Assembly (NCBI GenBank): GCA_007130695.1
Contig: SLRZ01000173.1
Span: 1-54,887, forward strand
Direction: 5' to 3'
Length of the DNA: 54,887 nucleotides
Source of the DNA: Nitriliruptoraceae bacterium
GTDB lineage: Bacteria; Actinomycetota; Nitriliruptoria; Nitriliruptorales; Nitriliruptoraceae
Part shown: positions 15,343-23,444 of the stretch, one piece after another
Layout: each line of letters starts with the position of its first letter
Position numbering within the stretch: position 1 is the first letter of the stretch
Notes under the pieces: generated by a model
The model's database searches: none
Told to the model about the DNA's origin: nothing
The model's input: only the letters and a program-made list of their open reading frames with translations
Made by a program: the position numbers and the translations under genes

Positions 15343-16446
15343 TTGAGTCCCGACGAGCAACCCGCACTGCGCCTGTCGGTGCAGGCGCCCGCCGGCGCCT
15401 TCGCCGCCGCCGTGTCGGAGGAGCCGATCGAACTCGACGAGCGCAAGCTCCTCGTCCTGCGCGCGATCGTGACCGAGTACATCGCCCACGGAGAGCCCGT
15501 CGGTTCCAAGCGCGTGGTGGAGACCGCCCGCCTCGACGTGTCCGCGGCCACCGTGCGCAACGAGATGGGCGTGCTCGAGGAGATGGGCCTCATCGCCCAG
15601 CCCCACACCTCCGCCGGCCGGGTCCCCACCGACCGTGGCTACCGCCGGTTCGTCGACGACCTCCGGGCCAACCCCGAGCTCGACGACCCCCGCCGCGAAC
15701 TCGTCGAGGAACTCCTCGGCTCCGCGCTCGACGTCGAGGACCTGCTGGCACGTACCTCGTCGGTGCTCAGCCAGCTCACGCGGCTGGTCTCGCTGGTCAT
15801 CGCACCGGCGATCGACGCGTCCCGACTGCGGTTGATCGAACTGGTGCCGCTGACCCCGGGCTCGGCGCTGCTGCTGCTGGTGGCCGACACGGGCCGCGTG
15901 GACAAGCGGATGGTCGAGCTGCCGGTCGGCACCACCGAGTCGGACCTCGAGCGCCTGCGCAACGTCCTGGGCGAACACGTCCGCGGGCGTCGCCTGGGTG
16001 AGATCCATCCGACCATGCGCAGCATCGTCGAGGACGCCCCCGGCGACCTGCGCGAACTGCTCGCGGCCGTGGCCGAGGCCACCACCGAACTGGCCGAGGA
16101 CACCCTCCACCACGTCTTCGTCGGCGGCCAGGCCTCGTTGGCCGGCGAGGAGACCTTCGAGCGCGACCAGCTCTCGCGTGTGCTGCAACTGCTCGAGGAG
16201 CGGGTCACGCTCGCACGCCTGCTGTCCGACGCGACCAGCGACGACGAGCCCACGGTGCGCATCGGCAACGAGAACCAGGTCGAGGACCTGCGCTCGACCT
16301 CGCTGGTGGCCCAGCGCTACCAGCTGGTCACCGCCGGGTCGCTCGGCGTGCTCGGGCCCACCCGGATGGACTATGCCAGCGTGCTGGCCACCGTCCGGGC
16401 CGTGGCCGACCAACTCCAGGAGACCCTGGCCGACCTCTCCGGTTGA
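15343..16446 (+). CDS. hrcA: Heat-inducible transcription repressor HrcA
   Basis: Repressor of class I heat-shock genes, 367 residues. The N-terminal winged helix contains VGSKRVVETARLDVSAATVRNEMGVLEEMGLI (written here as the segment around residues 45-80), followed by the invariant HTSAGRVPT motif and the HrcA dimerisation/GAF-like domains. A short acidic N-terminal extension precedes the usual start. The TTG start at 15343 is supported by a strong AGGAGGTGAG 5 nt upstream. HrcA normally binds CIRCE operators at groESL or dnaK; none is visible here, so its targets lie elsewhere. dnaJ follows after 52 nt. Confidence 0.96.
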   Translation: MSPDEQPALRLSVQAPAGAFAAAVSEEPIELDERKLLVLRAIVTEYIAHGEPVGSKRVVETARLDVSAATVRNEMGVLEEMGLIAQPHTSAGRVPTDRGYRRFVDDLRANPELDDPRRELVEELLGSALDVEDLLARTSSVLSQLTRLVSLVIAPAIDASRLRLIELVPLTPGSALLLLVADTGRVDKRMVELPVGTTESDLERLRNVLGEHVRGRRLGEIHPTMRSIVEDAPGDLRELLAAVAEATTELAEDTLHHVFVGGQASLAGEETFERDQLSRVLQLLEERVTLARLLSDATSDDEPTVRIGNENQVEDLRSTSLVAQRYQLVTAGSLGVLGPTRMDYASVLATVRAVADQLQETLADLSG

Positions 16447-16498
16447 GCCGAGGCTCCGCTTCCGCCCCCACCGACGCTCTCTACCCAGCGAGTCCACC

Positions 16499-17626
16499 GT
16501 GCCGGATCTCTACGACCTGCTCGACGTCGCCCCCGAGGCGACCGGCGACGAAATCAAGCGTGCCTACCGCCGCAAGGCCCGCGAGCACCACCCGGACGCC
16601 GGCGGTGACGAGGAGACCTTCAAGAAGGTCACCCACGCCTACCAGGTGCTCTCCGACCCGGAGAAGCGGGTCCGCTACGACCGGCTCGGTGACGACGGCA
16701 CGCCGGGGACCCGTGGGGGCGACCCCTTCGGCGGGTTCGGCGGTGGTGGTGGCTTCGGCGGTATCGGCGACGTGATCGACGCCTTCTTCGGCTCCTCGTT
16801 CGGGGGCGGCGGCGCCGGCGGCCCCCGGCGCACCCAGCCCGGACGGGACGTGTTGGTGCCCCTCGAGCTCGACCTCGAGGACGTGGCCACCGGAGTCCAG
16901 CGTCCCGTGGAGATCGAGGTCGCCGTCGGCTGCGACACCTGCGAGGGGGCCGGGTCGGCGTCCGGGGCCGCCGCCACGAGATGCGACACCTGCGGCGGCG
17001 CCGGACAGGTCCAACGGGTCGTGCGGACCGCCTTCGGGCAGATGGCCACCGCCAGCCCCTGCCCCCGCTGTGACGGGGGCGGGCGCACGGTCGACGACCC
17101 GTGCGACGACTGCGGCGGCGAGGGACGCCGCGTCGAGCGGCGCACCCTGACCGTCGACATCCCCCCGGGCGTCGACGACGGCGACCGCCTCCGCGTCACC
17201 GGGGCCGGGGAGGCCGGCCGGCGGGGCGCGCCCAGCGGCGACCTCTACGTCGAGCTGCGGATCGCGCCCCACGAGGTCTTCGAGCGTGTCGGCCACGATC
17301 TGGTCGCCGACGTGACGGTGCCGTTCACCCAGGCCGCGCTCGGCGGCTCGATCACCGTGCCGACGCTGGTCGACGACGAGGCCGAGGTCGCCGTCCCCGC
17401 GGGCAGCCAGCCCGGCGACGTCCTGACCGTGCGGCGGGCCGGGCTGCGCGACCGCAGCGGCCGGCCCCGCGGTGACCTGCGCCTGCGACTGTCGGTCGAG
17501 GTGCCCACGGGACTGGCCGGGGAGCAGCGCGAGCTGGTGGAACGCCTCGCCGAACTGCGCGGGGAGCATCTCGACGCCAGCGGGCGTGGGCTGTTCACCC
17601 GACTGCGTGGCGCGTTCCAGCGATGA
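16499..17626 (+). CDS. dnaJ: Chaperone protein DnaJ
   Basis: Co-chaperone of DnaK, 375 residues. It has a J domain with HPD at residues 31-33 and a Gly/Phe-rich linker (about 70-105). A cysteine-rich zinc-finger domain follows with all four CxxCxGxG repeats (CDTCEGAG, CDTCGGAG, CPRCDGGG, CDDCGGEG) and then the client-binding C-terminal beta domains. GTG 16499 begins the conserved MPDLYDLLDV. It lies directly downstream of hrcA, the common actinobacterial hrcA-dnaJ pair. Its end overlaps the start of rsmE by ATGA, so the two are translationally coupled. Confidence 0.97.
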   Translation: MPDLYDLLDVAPEATGDEIKRAYRRKAREHHPDAGGDEETFKKVTHAYQVLSDPEKRVRYDRLGDDGTPGTRGGDPFGGFGGGGGFGGIGDVIDAFFGSSFGGGGAGGPRRTQPGRDVLVPLELDLEDVATGVQRPVEIEVAVGCDTCEGAGSASGAAATRCDTCGGAGQVQRVVRTAFGQMATASPCPRCDGGGRTVDDPCDDCGGEGRRVERRTLTVDIPPGVDDGDRLRVTGAGEAGRRGAPSGDLYVELRIAPHEVFERVGHDLVADVTVPFTQAALGGSITVPTLVDDEAEVAVPAGSQPGDVLTVRRAGLRDRSGRPRGDLRLRLSVEVPTGLAGEQRELVERLAELRGEHLDASGRGLFTRLRGAFQR

Positions 17627-18357
17627 GCCTCACCCCGCTGGTCCACGTCGACCAGCCGCTCGCCGGTGCGGTCGCCGGGGACGTGGTCGCCCTCACCGAC
17701 CGGGAGCGCCACCACCTGCGGTCGGTGCTGCGCCTGCCGACCGGTGCCGAGGTGGAGGTCAGCGACGGTGACGGCGGCCTCGCGGCCGGCGAGCTCACCT
17801 CAGACGGGGTGCGGTTGCACGCCGACGCCGTCGACGTCGCGCGACCACGGCCGGCCCTACAGGTCGCCCAGGCACTGCCCAAGGGCCGCAAGCTCGACGA
17901 GGTCGTCCGGGTCGGAGCGGAGCTCGGCATGGACGCCCTGGTGCCGGTGGTGGCCGAACGCAGCGTCAAGCGACCCGAGGGCGCCCGGGCCGACAAGGCG
18001 CTGGCCCGCTGGGCGGCGGTCGCCAGGGCCGCGTGCGAGCAGGCCCGCCGCGCCCACCGGCCGACCCTGTCGCCCATCACCGCCGTGGCCGACCTGGCCG
18101 TCGACGACGGCTGGCTCGTCGCCCATCCGGGGGCGGAGCAGCCTCTGCCCGCGGTGCTGGAGGAACTCACCGGCCGGCGCGGTCCGGTCACGATCGCGGT
18201 CGGACCGGAAGGCGGGTGGAGCGACGCCGAGGTGGCCGCCCTGTGCGACGCGGGCGCCCGCATGGTCCATCTGGGACCGACGGTGCTGCGAACCGAGCAC
18301 GCCGCCGCGGCGGCGCTCGCGGTGATGGGGGCCGCGCTGGGACGGTGGCGCTACTAG
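17623..18357 (+). CDS. rsmE: 16S rRNA (uracil-1498-N3)-methyltransferase RsmE
   Basis: SPOUT-class methyltransferase of 244 residues that methylates U1498 of 16S rRNA in the assembled 30S subunit. It has an N-terminal PUA-like domain (RHHLRSVLRLPTGAEVEVSDG) and a C-terminal knotted SAM-binding domain with GPEGGWSDAEV and LGPTVLRTEHAAAAAL. It overlaps dnaJ by ATGA and continues the core cluster, as in many actinobacteria and firmicutes. Confidence 0.96.
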   Translation: MSLTPLVHVDQPLAGAVAGDVVALTDRERHHLRSVLRLPTGAEVEVSDGDGGLAAGELTSDGVRLHADAVDVARPRPALQVAQALPKGRKLDEVVRVGAELGMDALVPVVAERSVKRPEGARADKALARWAAVARAACEQARRAHRPTLSPITAVADLAVDDGWLVAHPGAEQPLPAVLEELTGRRGPVTIAVGPEGGWSDAEVAALCDAGARMVHLGPTVLRTEHAAAAALAVMGAALGRWRY

Positions 18358-18424
18358 TCGTATTGGCCCGCGGCTGCGGGGCCCCACGCGCTACCCTGCG
18401 GCGGACGGGTGAGTGGAGGCGGCG

Positions 18425-18916
18425 GTGTCGGTCACGGGGGATGAGGCACCGGCGGCCGCCGACGTGCGGCTCGGTGCGCAGCTGCGGCGTGTGCGTGCCC
18501 AGCAGGGGATGTCCCTCCACGACGTCGAGGCGGCCAGCGAGGGACACATCAAGGCCAGCGTCCTCGGGGCCTACGAACGGGGTGAACGCAGTCTGTCGCT
18601 CTCGCGCCTGCACCTGCTCGCCGACTTCTACCGGGTCCCCGCGGGAGAACTGCTCCCCCAGACGCCTGACGACGGCTCCGAGCCAGCCGCCGCCACGGGG
18701 GAGCGGCTGGTGATCGACCTCGTCGCCCTCGAGGAACGGCAGGACGAGCTCGCCGTGCTCGCCCGCTACGTCGAGGGGATCCGCAGCCTCCGTGGCGATC
18801 ACGGGGGGCGTGTCCTCACCGTGCGGACCCGCGACCTCGTCACGCTCGCGGCCGCCCACGGCACCAGCACCCAGGAGCTGCGCGACGAACTGGAGCAGGT
18901 GCGGGTCCGGTCCTGA
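18425..18916 (+). CDS. BldD-like XRE transcriptional regulator with c-di-GMP-binding signature
   Basis: Protein of 163 residues. An N-terminal XRE helix-turn-helix (about 17-75; LGAQLRRVRAQQGMSLHDVE, SYERG-like AYERGERSLSLSRL, ADFYRVPAGELLP) matches Streptomyces BldD. The C-terminal domain carries RGD-X8-RTRD, which fits the BldD c-di-GMP signature RXD-X8-RXXD exactly. BldD dimers bound to c-di-GMP repress developmental genes in Streptomyces; here the regulon is unknown. GTG 18425 is preferred over GTG 18413 because GGAGG lies 5 nt upstream. TACCCT (18392-18397) is a possible -10. It sits between rsmE and phoH. Confidence 0.85.
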   Translation: MSVTGDEAPAAADVRLGAQLRRVRAQQGMSLHDVEAASEGHIKASVLGAYERGERSLSLSRLHLLADFYRVPAGELLPQTPDDGSEPAAATGERLVIDLVALEERQDELAVLARYVEGIRSLRGDHGGRVLTVRTRDLVTLAAAHGTSTQELRDELEQVRVRS

Positions 18917-18968
18917 CCGCCCCGCCCGGTGGGCCATGACCCGCCGGCCCCACGCAGGTGCCGGCCGG

Positions 18969-18974
18969 TACACT
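18969..18974 (+). promoter_or_regulatory. Candidate -10 hexamer upstream of phoH
   Basis: TACACT lies 41 nt upstream of the proposed phoH start in an otherwise GC-rich 99-nt gap. No convincing -35 is visible. Confidence 0.3.
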
Positions 18975-19015
18975 GTCGACCCGTCTGTACCCGGTTCAGG
19001 AGCCACAGCCACCCC

Positions 19016-21124
19016 TTGGCGAGCACGTCCGCTTCCTCGACGCCCGCGTCGTCCGCCGAGGTCACCTCCGTCAAGGTGCTGGTCCCGGGCGAGCACGCGA
19101 TGGTCTCCCTGCTGGGGCCCGGCGACGAACTGCTCCGCCTGGTGGAGAACGCCTTCTCGGCCACCATTCACGTCCGGGGCAACGAGATCACCATCTCGGG
19201 GTCGCCGACGGAGTCGCAGCAGGTCGCCGGACTGTTCGGTGAACTGGTCACGCTGCTCGAGCGCGGCCAGCACCTCGACCGCGCGATGGTCAAGCAGACG
19301 ATCCGCATGACCCGCGCCCGGGAGGAGGAACGGCCCTCCGAGGTGCTCTCCGCGTCGCTGATCACCCACCGCGGGCGCACCATCCGGCCCAAGACCCTGG
19401 GGCAGAAGCGCTACCTCGACGCGCTGCGGGAGAACACGGTCACCTTCGGCATCGGCCCCGCCGGGACCGGCAAGACCTACCTGGCGATGGGCGCGGCCGT
19501 GCAGGCCCTGCGCGCCAAGCAGGTCAACCGCCTGATCCTGACCCGGCCGGCGGTGGAGGCGGGGGAGCGGCTCGGCTTCCTGCCCGGGACCCTGCACGAG
19601 AAGATCGACCCCTACCTCAAGCCGCTGTGGGACGCCCTGCACGACATGATGGAGGCCGAGGAACTCATCGCCCACGTCGACCACGGCACGATCGAGGTCG
19701 CCCCCCTGGCGTACATGCGGGGTCGGGCCCAGCCGGTCAGCGAACCCGTCCTCACACCGGACGGTTGGCGGCCCATCGGCGAGCTCCAGCCGGGTGACGA
19801 GGTGATCGGTTCCGACGGGACACCCACCGAGGTACTGGGGACGTTCCCGCAGGGCGTCAGGGACATCTATCGGGTCCGAAGTCAGGACGGGGCCTCGACA
19901 CGCGCGACCGCTGATCACCTGTGGACGGTCCTCACGAGCTCGGACCGTCGACGGAGCAAGCCGCCGCGGGTGCTCGAAACGCGCGAGATGGTCGGGCGAC
20001 TGCGAGCCGCGCATGCGCATCGCTACGAGCTGCCGCTCGTCACTGCCCCGGTCACCTTCCCCTCGCACGAGGTGCCGATGGACCCGTACGCGCTGGGCCT
20101 CCTGCTCGGCGACGGCTGCCTCACCGGCTCGACGACGCCGTCGTTCGCGACGGGGGATCCCGAGCTGGCTGAGGCCCTCGGCGATGTGCTGGACGGGGTG
20201 ACCGTGCGTCATCGGGCCGGACCCAACTACATCCTGAGCCGCACCGGTGGGGGACGGGGCGGTGTCATCGTCGAGAACCCGGTCACGGGCTGGCTGCGCG
20301 AACTCGGCCTGTGGGGGACCCCGTCGCACACGAAGTTCGTCCCGGAGCCCTACCTCCACAACGATGCGGACGTGCGCATCGCGGTGCTCCAGGGCCTCTT
20401 CGATGCCGACGGCGGGCCCGTGACCCAGCGGGGACGCACCTGCCGCATCCAGTACACGACCACGTCGGAGCAGCTCCGCGACGACGTGATCTACCTCATC
20501 CGTTCACTGGGCGGGGTCGCCTACACACGGGTCCGCAAGGCAGCCGGTCGGGCTCCCGGACGTGCCAACGGTCGTGACGTGAGCTATCGCCACGACGCCC
20601 ACGTCCTCGATGTGCGACTGCCGGCGGGACTCGCCCCGTTCCGGCTCGCCCGGAAGCGCGAGCGCTACGAGCAGCACGGAGGCGGGCGCCCGGCCCGGTT
20701 CATCACGGCGATCGAGCCGGACGGGGCCGAGGAGGCGGTCTGCATCCGCGTCGCGGCGGCGGACTCGCTCTATGTCACCGAGGACTTCGTCGTCACCCAC
20801 AACACGCTCAATGACGCGTTCATCGTGCTCGACGAGGCCCAGAACACCACCGCCGAGCAGATGAAGATGTTCCTGACACGGATCGGGTTCAACTCCAAGG
20901 CGGTGGTCACCGGCGACGTCAGCCAGGTCGACCTGCCCTCCGGCAAGCGCTCGGGGCTGAAGGTCGTGCGCGAGATCCTCGACGGCATCGAGGGGGTCGC
21001 CTTCGCCACGCTGGGCTCGGGCGACGTGGTCCGCCACCACATCGTCCAGCGCATCGTGGAGGCCTACGAGGCCTACGACGAGGCGGCCGAGGCCGAGGCC
21101 GACGCCGACGGGCCCGGCTCGTGA
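19016..21124 (+). CDS. phoH: PhoH-family ATPase interrupted by an intein
   Basis: PhoH-like P-loop ATPase, a cytoplasmic protein linked to RNA metabolism and usually next to ybeY, as here. The precursor is 702 residues; removing a 359-residue intein leaves 343, the normal family length. Walker A GPAGTGKTYLA lies before the insertion and Walker B FIVLDEAQN just after it; the rejoined junction reads YMRGR-TLNDAF, as in uninterrupted PhoH. TTG 19016 is the likely start: AGGAG lies 13 nt upstream, a rather long spacing, and the N-terminus then has a Ser/Thr-rich lead before the family begins. The last 4 nt overlap ybeY (GTGA). Confidence 0.93.
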   Translation: MASTSASSTPASSAEVTSVKVLVPGEHAMVSLLGPGDELLRLVENAFSATIHVRGNEITISGSPTESQQVAGLFGELVTLLERGQHLDRAMVKQTIRMTRAREEERPSEVLSASLITHRGRTIRPKTLGQKRYLDALRENTVTFGIGPAGTGKTYLAMGAAVQALRAKQVNRLILTRPAVEAGERLGFLPGTLHEKIDPYLKPLWDALHDMMEAEELIAHVDHGTIEVAPLAYMRGRAQPVSEPVLTPDGWRPIGELQPGDEVIGSDGTPTEVLGTFPQGVRDIYRVRSQDGASTRATADHLWTVLTSSDRRRSKPPRVLETREMVGRLRAAHAHRYELPLVTAPVTFPSHEVPMDPYALGLLLGDGCLTGSTTPSFATGDPELAEALGDVLDGVTVRHRAGPNYILSRTGGGRGGVIVENPVTGWLRELGLWGTPSHTKFVPEPYLHNDADVRIAVLQGLFDADGGPVTQRGRTCRIQYTTTSEQLRDDVIYLIRSLGGVAYTRVRKAAGRAPGRANGRDVSYRHDAHVLDVRLPAGLAPFRLARKRERYEQHGGGRPARFITAIEPDGAEEAVCIRVAAADSLYVTEDFVVTHNTLNDAFIVLDEAQNTTAEQMKMFLTRIGFNSKAVVTGDVSQVDLPSGKRSGLKVVREILDGIEGVAFATLGSGDVVRHHIVQRIVEAYEAYDEAAEAEADADGPGS
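19727..20803 (+). mobile_element. Class 3 intein with LAGLIDADG homing endonuclease, inserted in PhoH
   Basis: In-frame 359-residue insertion between Walker A and Walker B of PhoH. It begins with Ala (AQPVSEPVLTPDGW), not Cys or Ser, and ends VVTHN followed by Thr+1 of the host. Block B is TADHLW (Thr61, His64, Trp66), block F has Cys339 (VCIRV) and block G has Thr357-His358-Asn359. This Trp-Cys-Thr set defines class 3 inteins, in which the block F Cys makes the first branched ester. Two dodecapeptide motifs, ALGLLLGDG (about 122-130) and LQGLFDADG (221-229), keep their acidic residues, so the homing endonuclease looks intact. The insertion point in PhoH matches the conserved RGR/TLNDAF site near Walker B. 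Confidence 0.93.
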
Positions 21125-21600
21125 CCGACCGGCCGGTCTTCCTCACCGACGAACAGGATCTCGACGTCGACGTCGACGACCTGTGCTCGCTGGCCCGGCA
21201 CGTCCTCGACGACCGCGGCGTGCCGGCCACGATGGAGGTCACGCTCCTGCTGGTGGACGAGCCGACGATGACGGAGTTGAACAGCACGCACATGGGCGCC
21301 GAGGGTCCGACCGACGTGCTGGCCTTCCCGATCGACGACCCGGCCGAGGCCCCCGGCGATTCGGACGGCGACGACGAGGTCCCCCAGGCCATCCTCGGTG
21401 ACGTGGTGCTCTGTCCCGCGGTCGCGGTGGCCCAGGCGAGCGAGCTCGGACGCCAGGGGCGTGACGAACTGCGGCTGCTGACCGTCCACGGCCTGCTCCA
21501 CCTGCTCGGGATGGACCACGCCGAGCCGGGCGAGGAGCGGGAGATGTTCGCGCTGACCGACCGCCTGCTGGCCGCGCACGCCGCGACGGTGGGGCGATGA
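21121..21600 (+). CDS. ybeY: Endoribonuclease YbeY (rRNA maturation factor)
   Basis: Single-strand-specific zinc endoribonuclease of 159 residues involved in 16S rRNA 3' maturation and ribosome quality control. The catalytic metal motif HGLLHLLGMDH (HxxxHxxxxxH) is complete, and GPTDVLAFP precedes it as in the family. A Asp/Glu-rich insert (about 75-90) is a local acidic expansion. It overlaps phoH at its start (GTGA) and the next gene at its end (ATGA), so the phoH-ybeY-corC trio is translationally coupled. Confidence 0.96.
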   Translation: MTDRPVFLTDEQDLDVDVDDLCSLARHVLDDRGVPATMEVTLLLVDEPTMTELNSTHMGAEGPTDVLAFPIDDPAEAPGDSDGDDEVPQAILGDVVLCPAVAVAQASELGRQGRDELRLLTVHGLLHLLGMDHAEPGEEREMFALTDRLLAAHAATVGR

Positions 21601-22877
21601 GTCCCGTCGAGGCCGTCATGCTCGGTGCGGCGGTGCTGCTGCTGGTGGTCAGCGCCTACCTCGCGGCCCTGGAGACCGTGGTCACGCGTTGCAACGTGGT
21701 CCGCGCACTGCGGCTGTCCGAGGAGGATCGCCGGGGCTCGGCCGCCCTGCTCTGGCTCGCCGAGCACCGGGCGTCGTGTCTCAACGTCGTGCTGATCTGC
21801 ACCGTCTCCGCCCGGGTGGGGCTGGCGGCCCTGGGCACCGTGCTCGGCCTGGCGCTGGTGGGGGGCGGCGTGGGCGTGGCGGTCGCGGTGCTCGTCGTGG
21901 TCCTCGCGAGCCTGCTGCTCGGCGAGGTCACCCCACGGACCCTGGCACTGCGCCACCTCGAGGCGACCGGGCTCGCCCTGGCCGGCTCCGGGCGGCTGCT
22001 GGTGCGCGTCCTCGAGCCGATCGGTCGGGTGGTGGTGACCGTGGGGCGCGCCCCCGTCCCGGAGCGTCACGAGGTCTCGGGTCCCTACGCCTCTGACGAC
22101 GAACTGCGCGCCCTCGACACGGACGAGGAGGAGCAGGACGAGGAGCTCGAGCCCGAGGAACGGGCGATGATCCGCTCCATCTTCGAGCTCGCCGACACCA
22201 TCGTCCGTGAGGTCATGACGCCCCGACCGGACATGGTCACCGTCGCCGCCGACGCCGGACTCGACGTCGTGGTCGGGCTGGTGATCGAGCGCGGGATCTC
22301 CCGCATCCCGGTGCACGACCCCGATGACGCGGACCGCATCGTCGCCGTCGTCTACGCCAAGGACCTCCTCGCGCGGGTGGTCGACGGGGTGGAGGACCGT
22401 GGCTGGCGGGACCTCGCGCGCGAACCCACCTTCGTGCCCGAGACCAAGCGCTGCGACGAGCTGCTGCGTGAGCTGCAGGAGTCGGCGGTCCACCTCGCGA
22501 TCGTCGTCGACGAGTACGGCGAGATCGTCGGCCTGATCACGATCGAGGACCTGCTCGAGGAGATCGTCGGGGAGATCGTCGACGAGCACGACCGTGAGGA
22601 ACCGCTGATCGAGCTCCTCGACGGGGAGATCATGCGGATCGACGCGCGGCTCGGGGTGGACGACCTCAACGAGGTGCTCGGCGCCGAGCTGCCCGAGGAG
22701 GGCTGGGACACGGTCGGTGGGCTGGTCTTCGGCACGCTCGGCCGCGTCCCGGTGGAGGGCGAGACCGTCGAACTCAACGGGGTCGCCATCACCGTCGAAC
22801 GGGTCCAGGGTCGGCGGGTCGGCAAGGTGCTGATCACCCGGCGGGACGAGCCCGAACCCGTCGAGTCGACGTCGTAG
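21597..22877 (+). CDS. Hemolysin/CorC-type (CNNM-CBS) membrane protein
   Basis: Protein of 426 residues: an N-terminal CNNM/DUF21 membrane domain with about four hydrophobic segments (residues 5-130), an acidic linker, a pair of CBS domains (about 200-330, with [13 protein letters not shown] and [26 protein letters not shown] split across the pair) and a C-terminal CorC_HlyC transporter-associated domain. Family members are linked to Mg2+/Co2+ export or homeostasis. The start overlaps ybeY by ATGA. This phoH-ybeY-corC-cdd-era order is widely conserved. Confidence 0.93.
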   Translation: MSPVEAVMLGAAVLLLVVSAYLAALETVVTRCNVVRALRLSEEDRRGSAALLWLAEHRASCLNVVLICTVSARVGLAALGTVLGLALVGGGVGVAVAVLVVVLASLLLGEVTPRTLALRHLEATGLALAGSGRLLVRVLEPIGRVVVTVGRAPVPERHEVSGPYASDDELRALDTDEEEQDEELEPEERAMIRSIFELADTIVREVMTPRPDMVTVAADAGLDVVVGLVIERGISRIPVHDPDDADRIVAVVYAKDLLARVVDGVEDRGWRDLAREPTFVPETKRCDELLRELQESAVHLAIVVDEYGEIVGLITIEDLLEEIVGEIVDEHDREEPLIELLDGEIMRIDARLGVDDLNEVLGAELPEEGWDTVGGLVFGTLGRVPVEGETVELNGVAITVERVQGRRVGKVLITRRDEPEPVESTS

Positions 22878-22922
22878 GGCACGCGCACGGGAGCCGCCCC
22901 GCGGGCGATGGTCGGCACGGCG

Positions 22923-22944
22923 TAGGCTGTCACGGGGCCGTGAC
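22923..22944 (+). promoter_or_regulatory. Candidate promoter -10 with adjoining dyad upstream of cdd
   Basis: TAGGCT (22923-22928) is immediately followed by GTCACGG-GG-CCGTGAC (22929-22944), a 7-bp dyad with only 2 nt between arms. This suits an operator better than a hairpin. It lies 56 nt upstream of cdd. No regulator is identified. Confidence 0.4.
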
Positions 22945-23000
22945 CGGCCCGCCGCACCCGGAAACGTGCGCGGGCGAGCCACCGACAGCCAGAGGCGACG

Positions 23001-23444
23001 ATGAAGCCGGACACGCGACAACAGGGCGTGACCTACGACGAGGCGGACCTGCTGCGCCGCGCGCGGGCGGTCCGTGACCGCGCCTATGCGCCCTACTCGC
23101 ACTTCCGTGTCGGCGCCGTGGTGGTCACCGCCGACGGTGACGCCTTCGAGGGCGTCAACGTCGAGAACGCCTCCTTTCGCATGACCACCTGCGCAGAACA
23201 GGCCGCGGTGGCCACGATGGTGGCCTCGGGGGCACGGGGACCGATCGTGGCCGTGGCGGTGGTCGGCGACGGGCGCGAGCCCTGCACGCCGTGTGGCGCC
23301 TGCCGTCAGATCATCCACGAGTTCGGCCCTGAGGCGCTCGTCTACTCCTCGGGCGACGCGGGTCGGCCGCAGATCGACCGGCTGTCCGAACTGCTGCCCC
23401 ACGGCTTCGGTCCGCGTCGGCTCGCCAGCGGACAGGGCGCGTGA
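23001..23444 (+). CDS. cdd: Cytidine deaminase (tetrameric, zinc-dependent)
   Basis: Converts (deoxy)cytidine to (deoxy)uridine in pyrimidine salvage; 147 residues. Zinc ligands and the catalytic Glu are in TTCAEQAA (Cys-Ala-Glu, as in small tetrameric enzymes) and [10 protein letters not shown]. The [11 protein letters not shown] and NVENASF substrate segments are present. ATG 23001 has AGAGGCGA upstream. Its stop overlaps the era start region (GTGATG), so cdd and era are coupled. A dyad sits at its probable promoter. Confidence 0.95.
   Translation: MKPDTRQQGVTYDEADLLRRARAVRDRAYAPYSHFRVGAVVVTADGDAFEGVNVENASFRMTTCAEQAAVATMVASGARGPIVAVAVVGDGREPCTPCGACRQIIHEFGPEALVYSSGDAGRPQIDRLSELLPHGFGPRRLASGQGA

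Noticed and set aside
19727-20803. PhoH insertion as an assembly error or frameshifted gene
   Set aside because: The frame is continuous, both ends fall exactly at the conserved PhoH junction and splicing and endonuclease motifs are in order.
20919-23402. Very long open frame on the minus strand (about 827 codons) across phoH end, ybeY, corC/hlyC and cdd
   Set aside because: It is a GC-rich shadow of well-supported plus-strand genes; its translation is low-complexity His/Arg/Gly/Asp-rich and has no family motifs.
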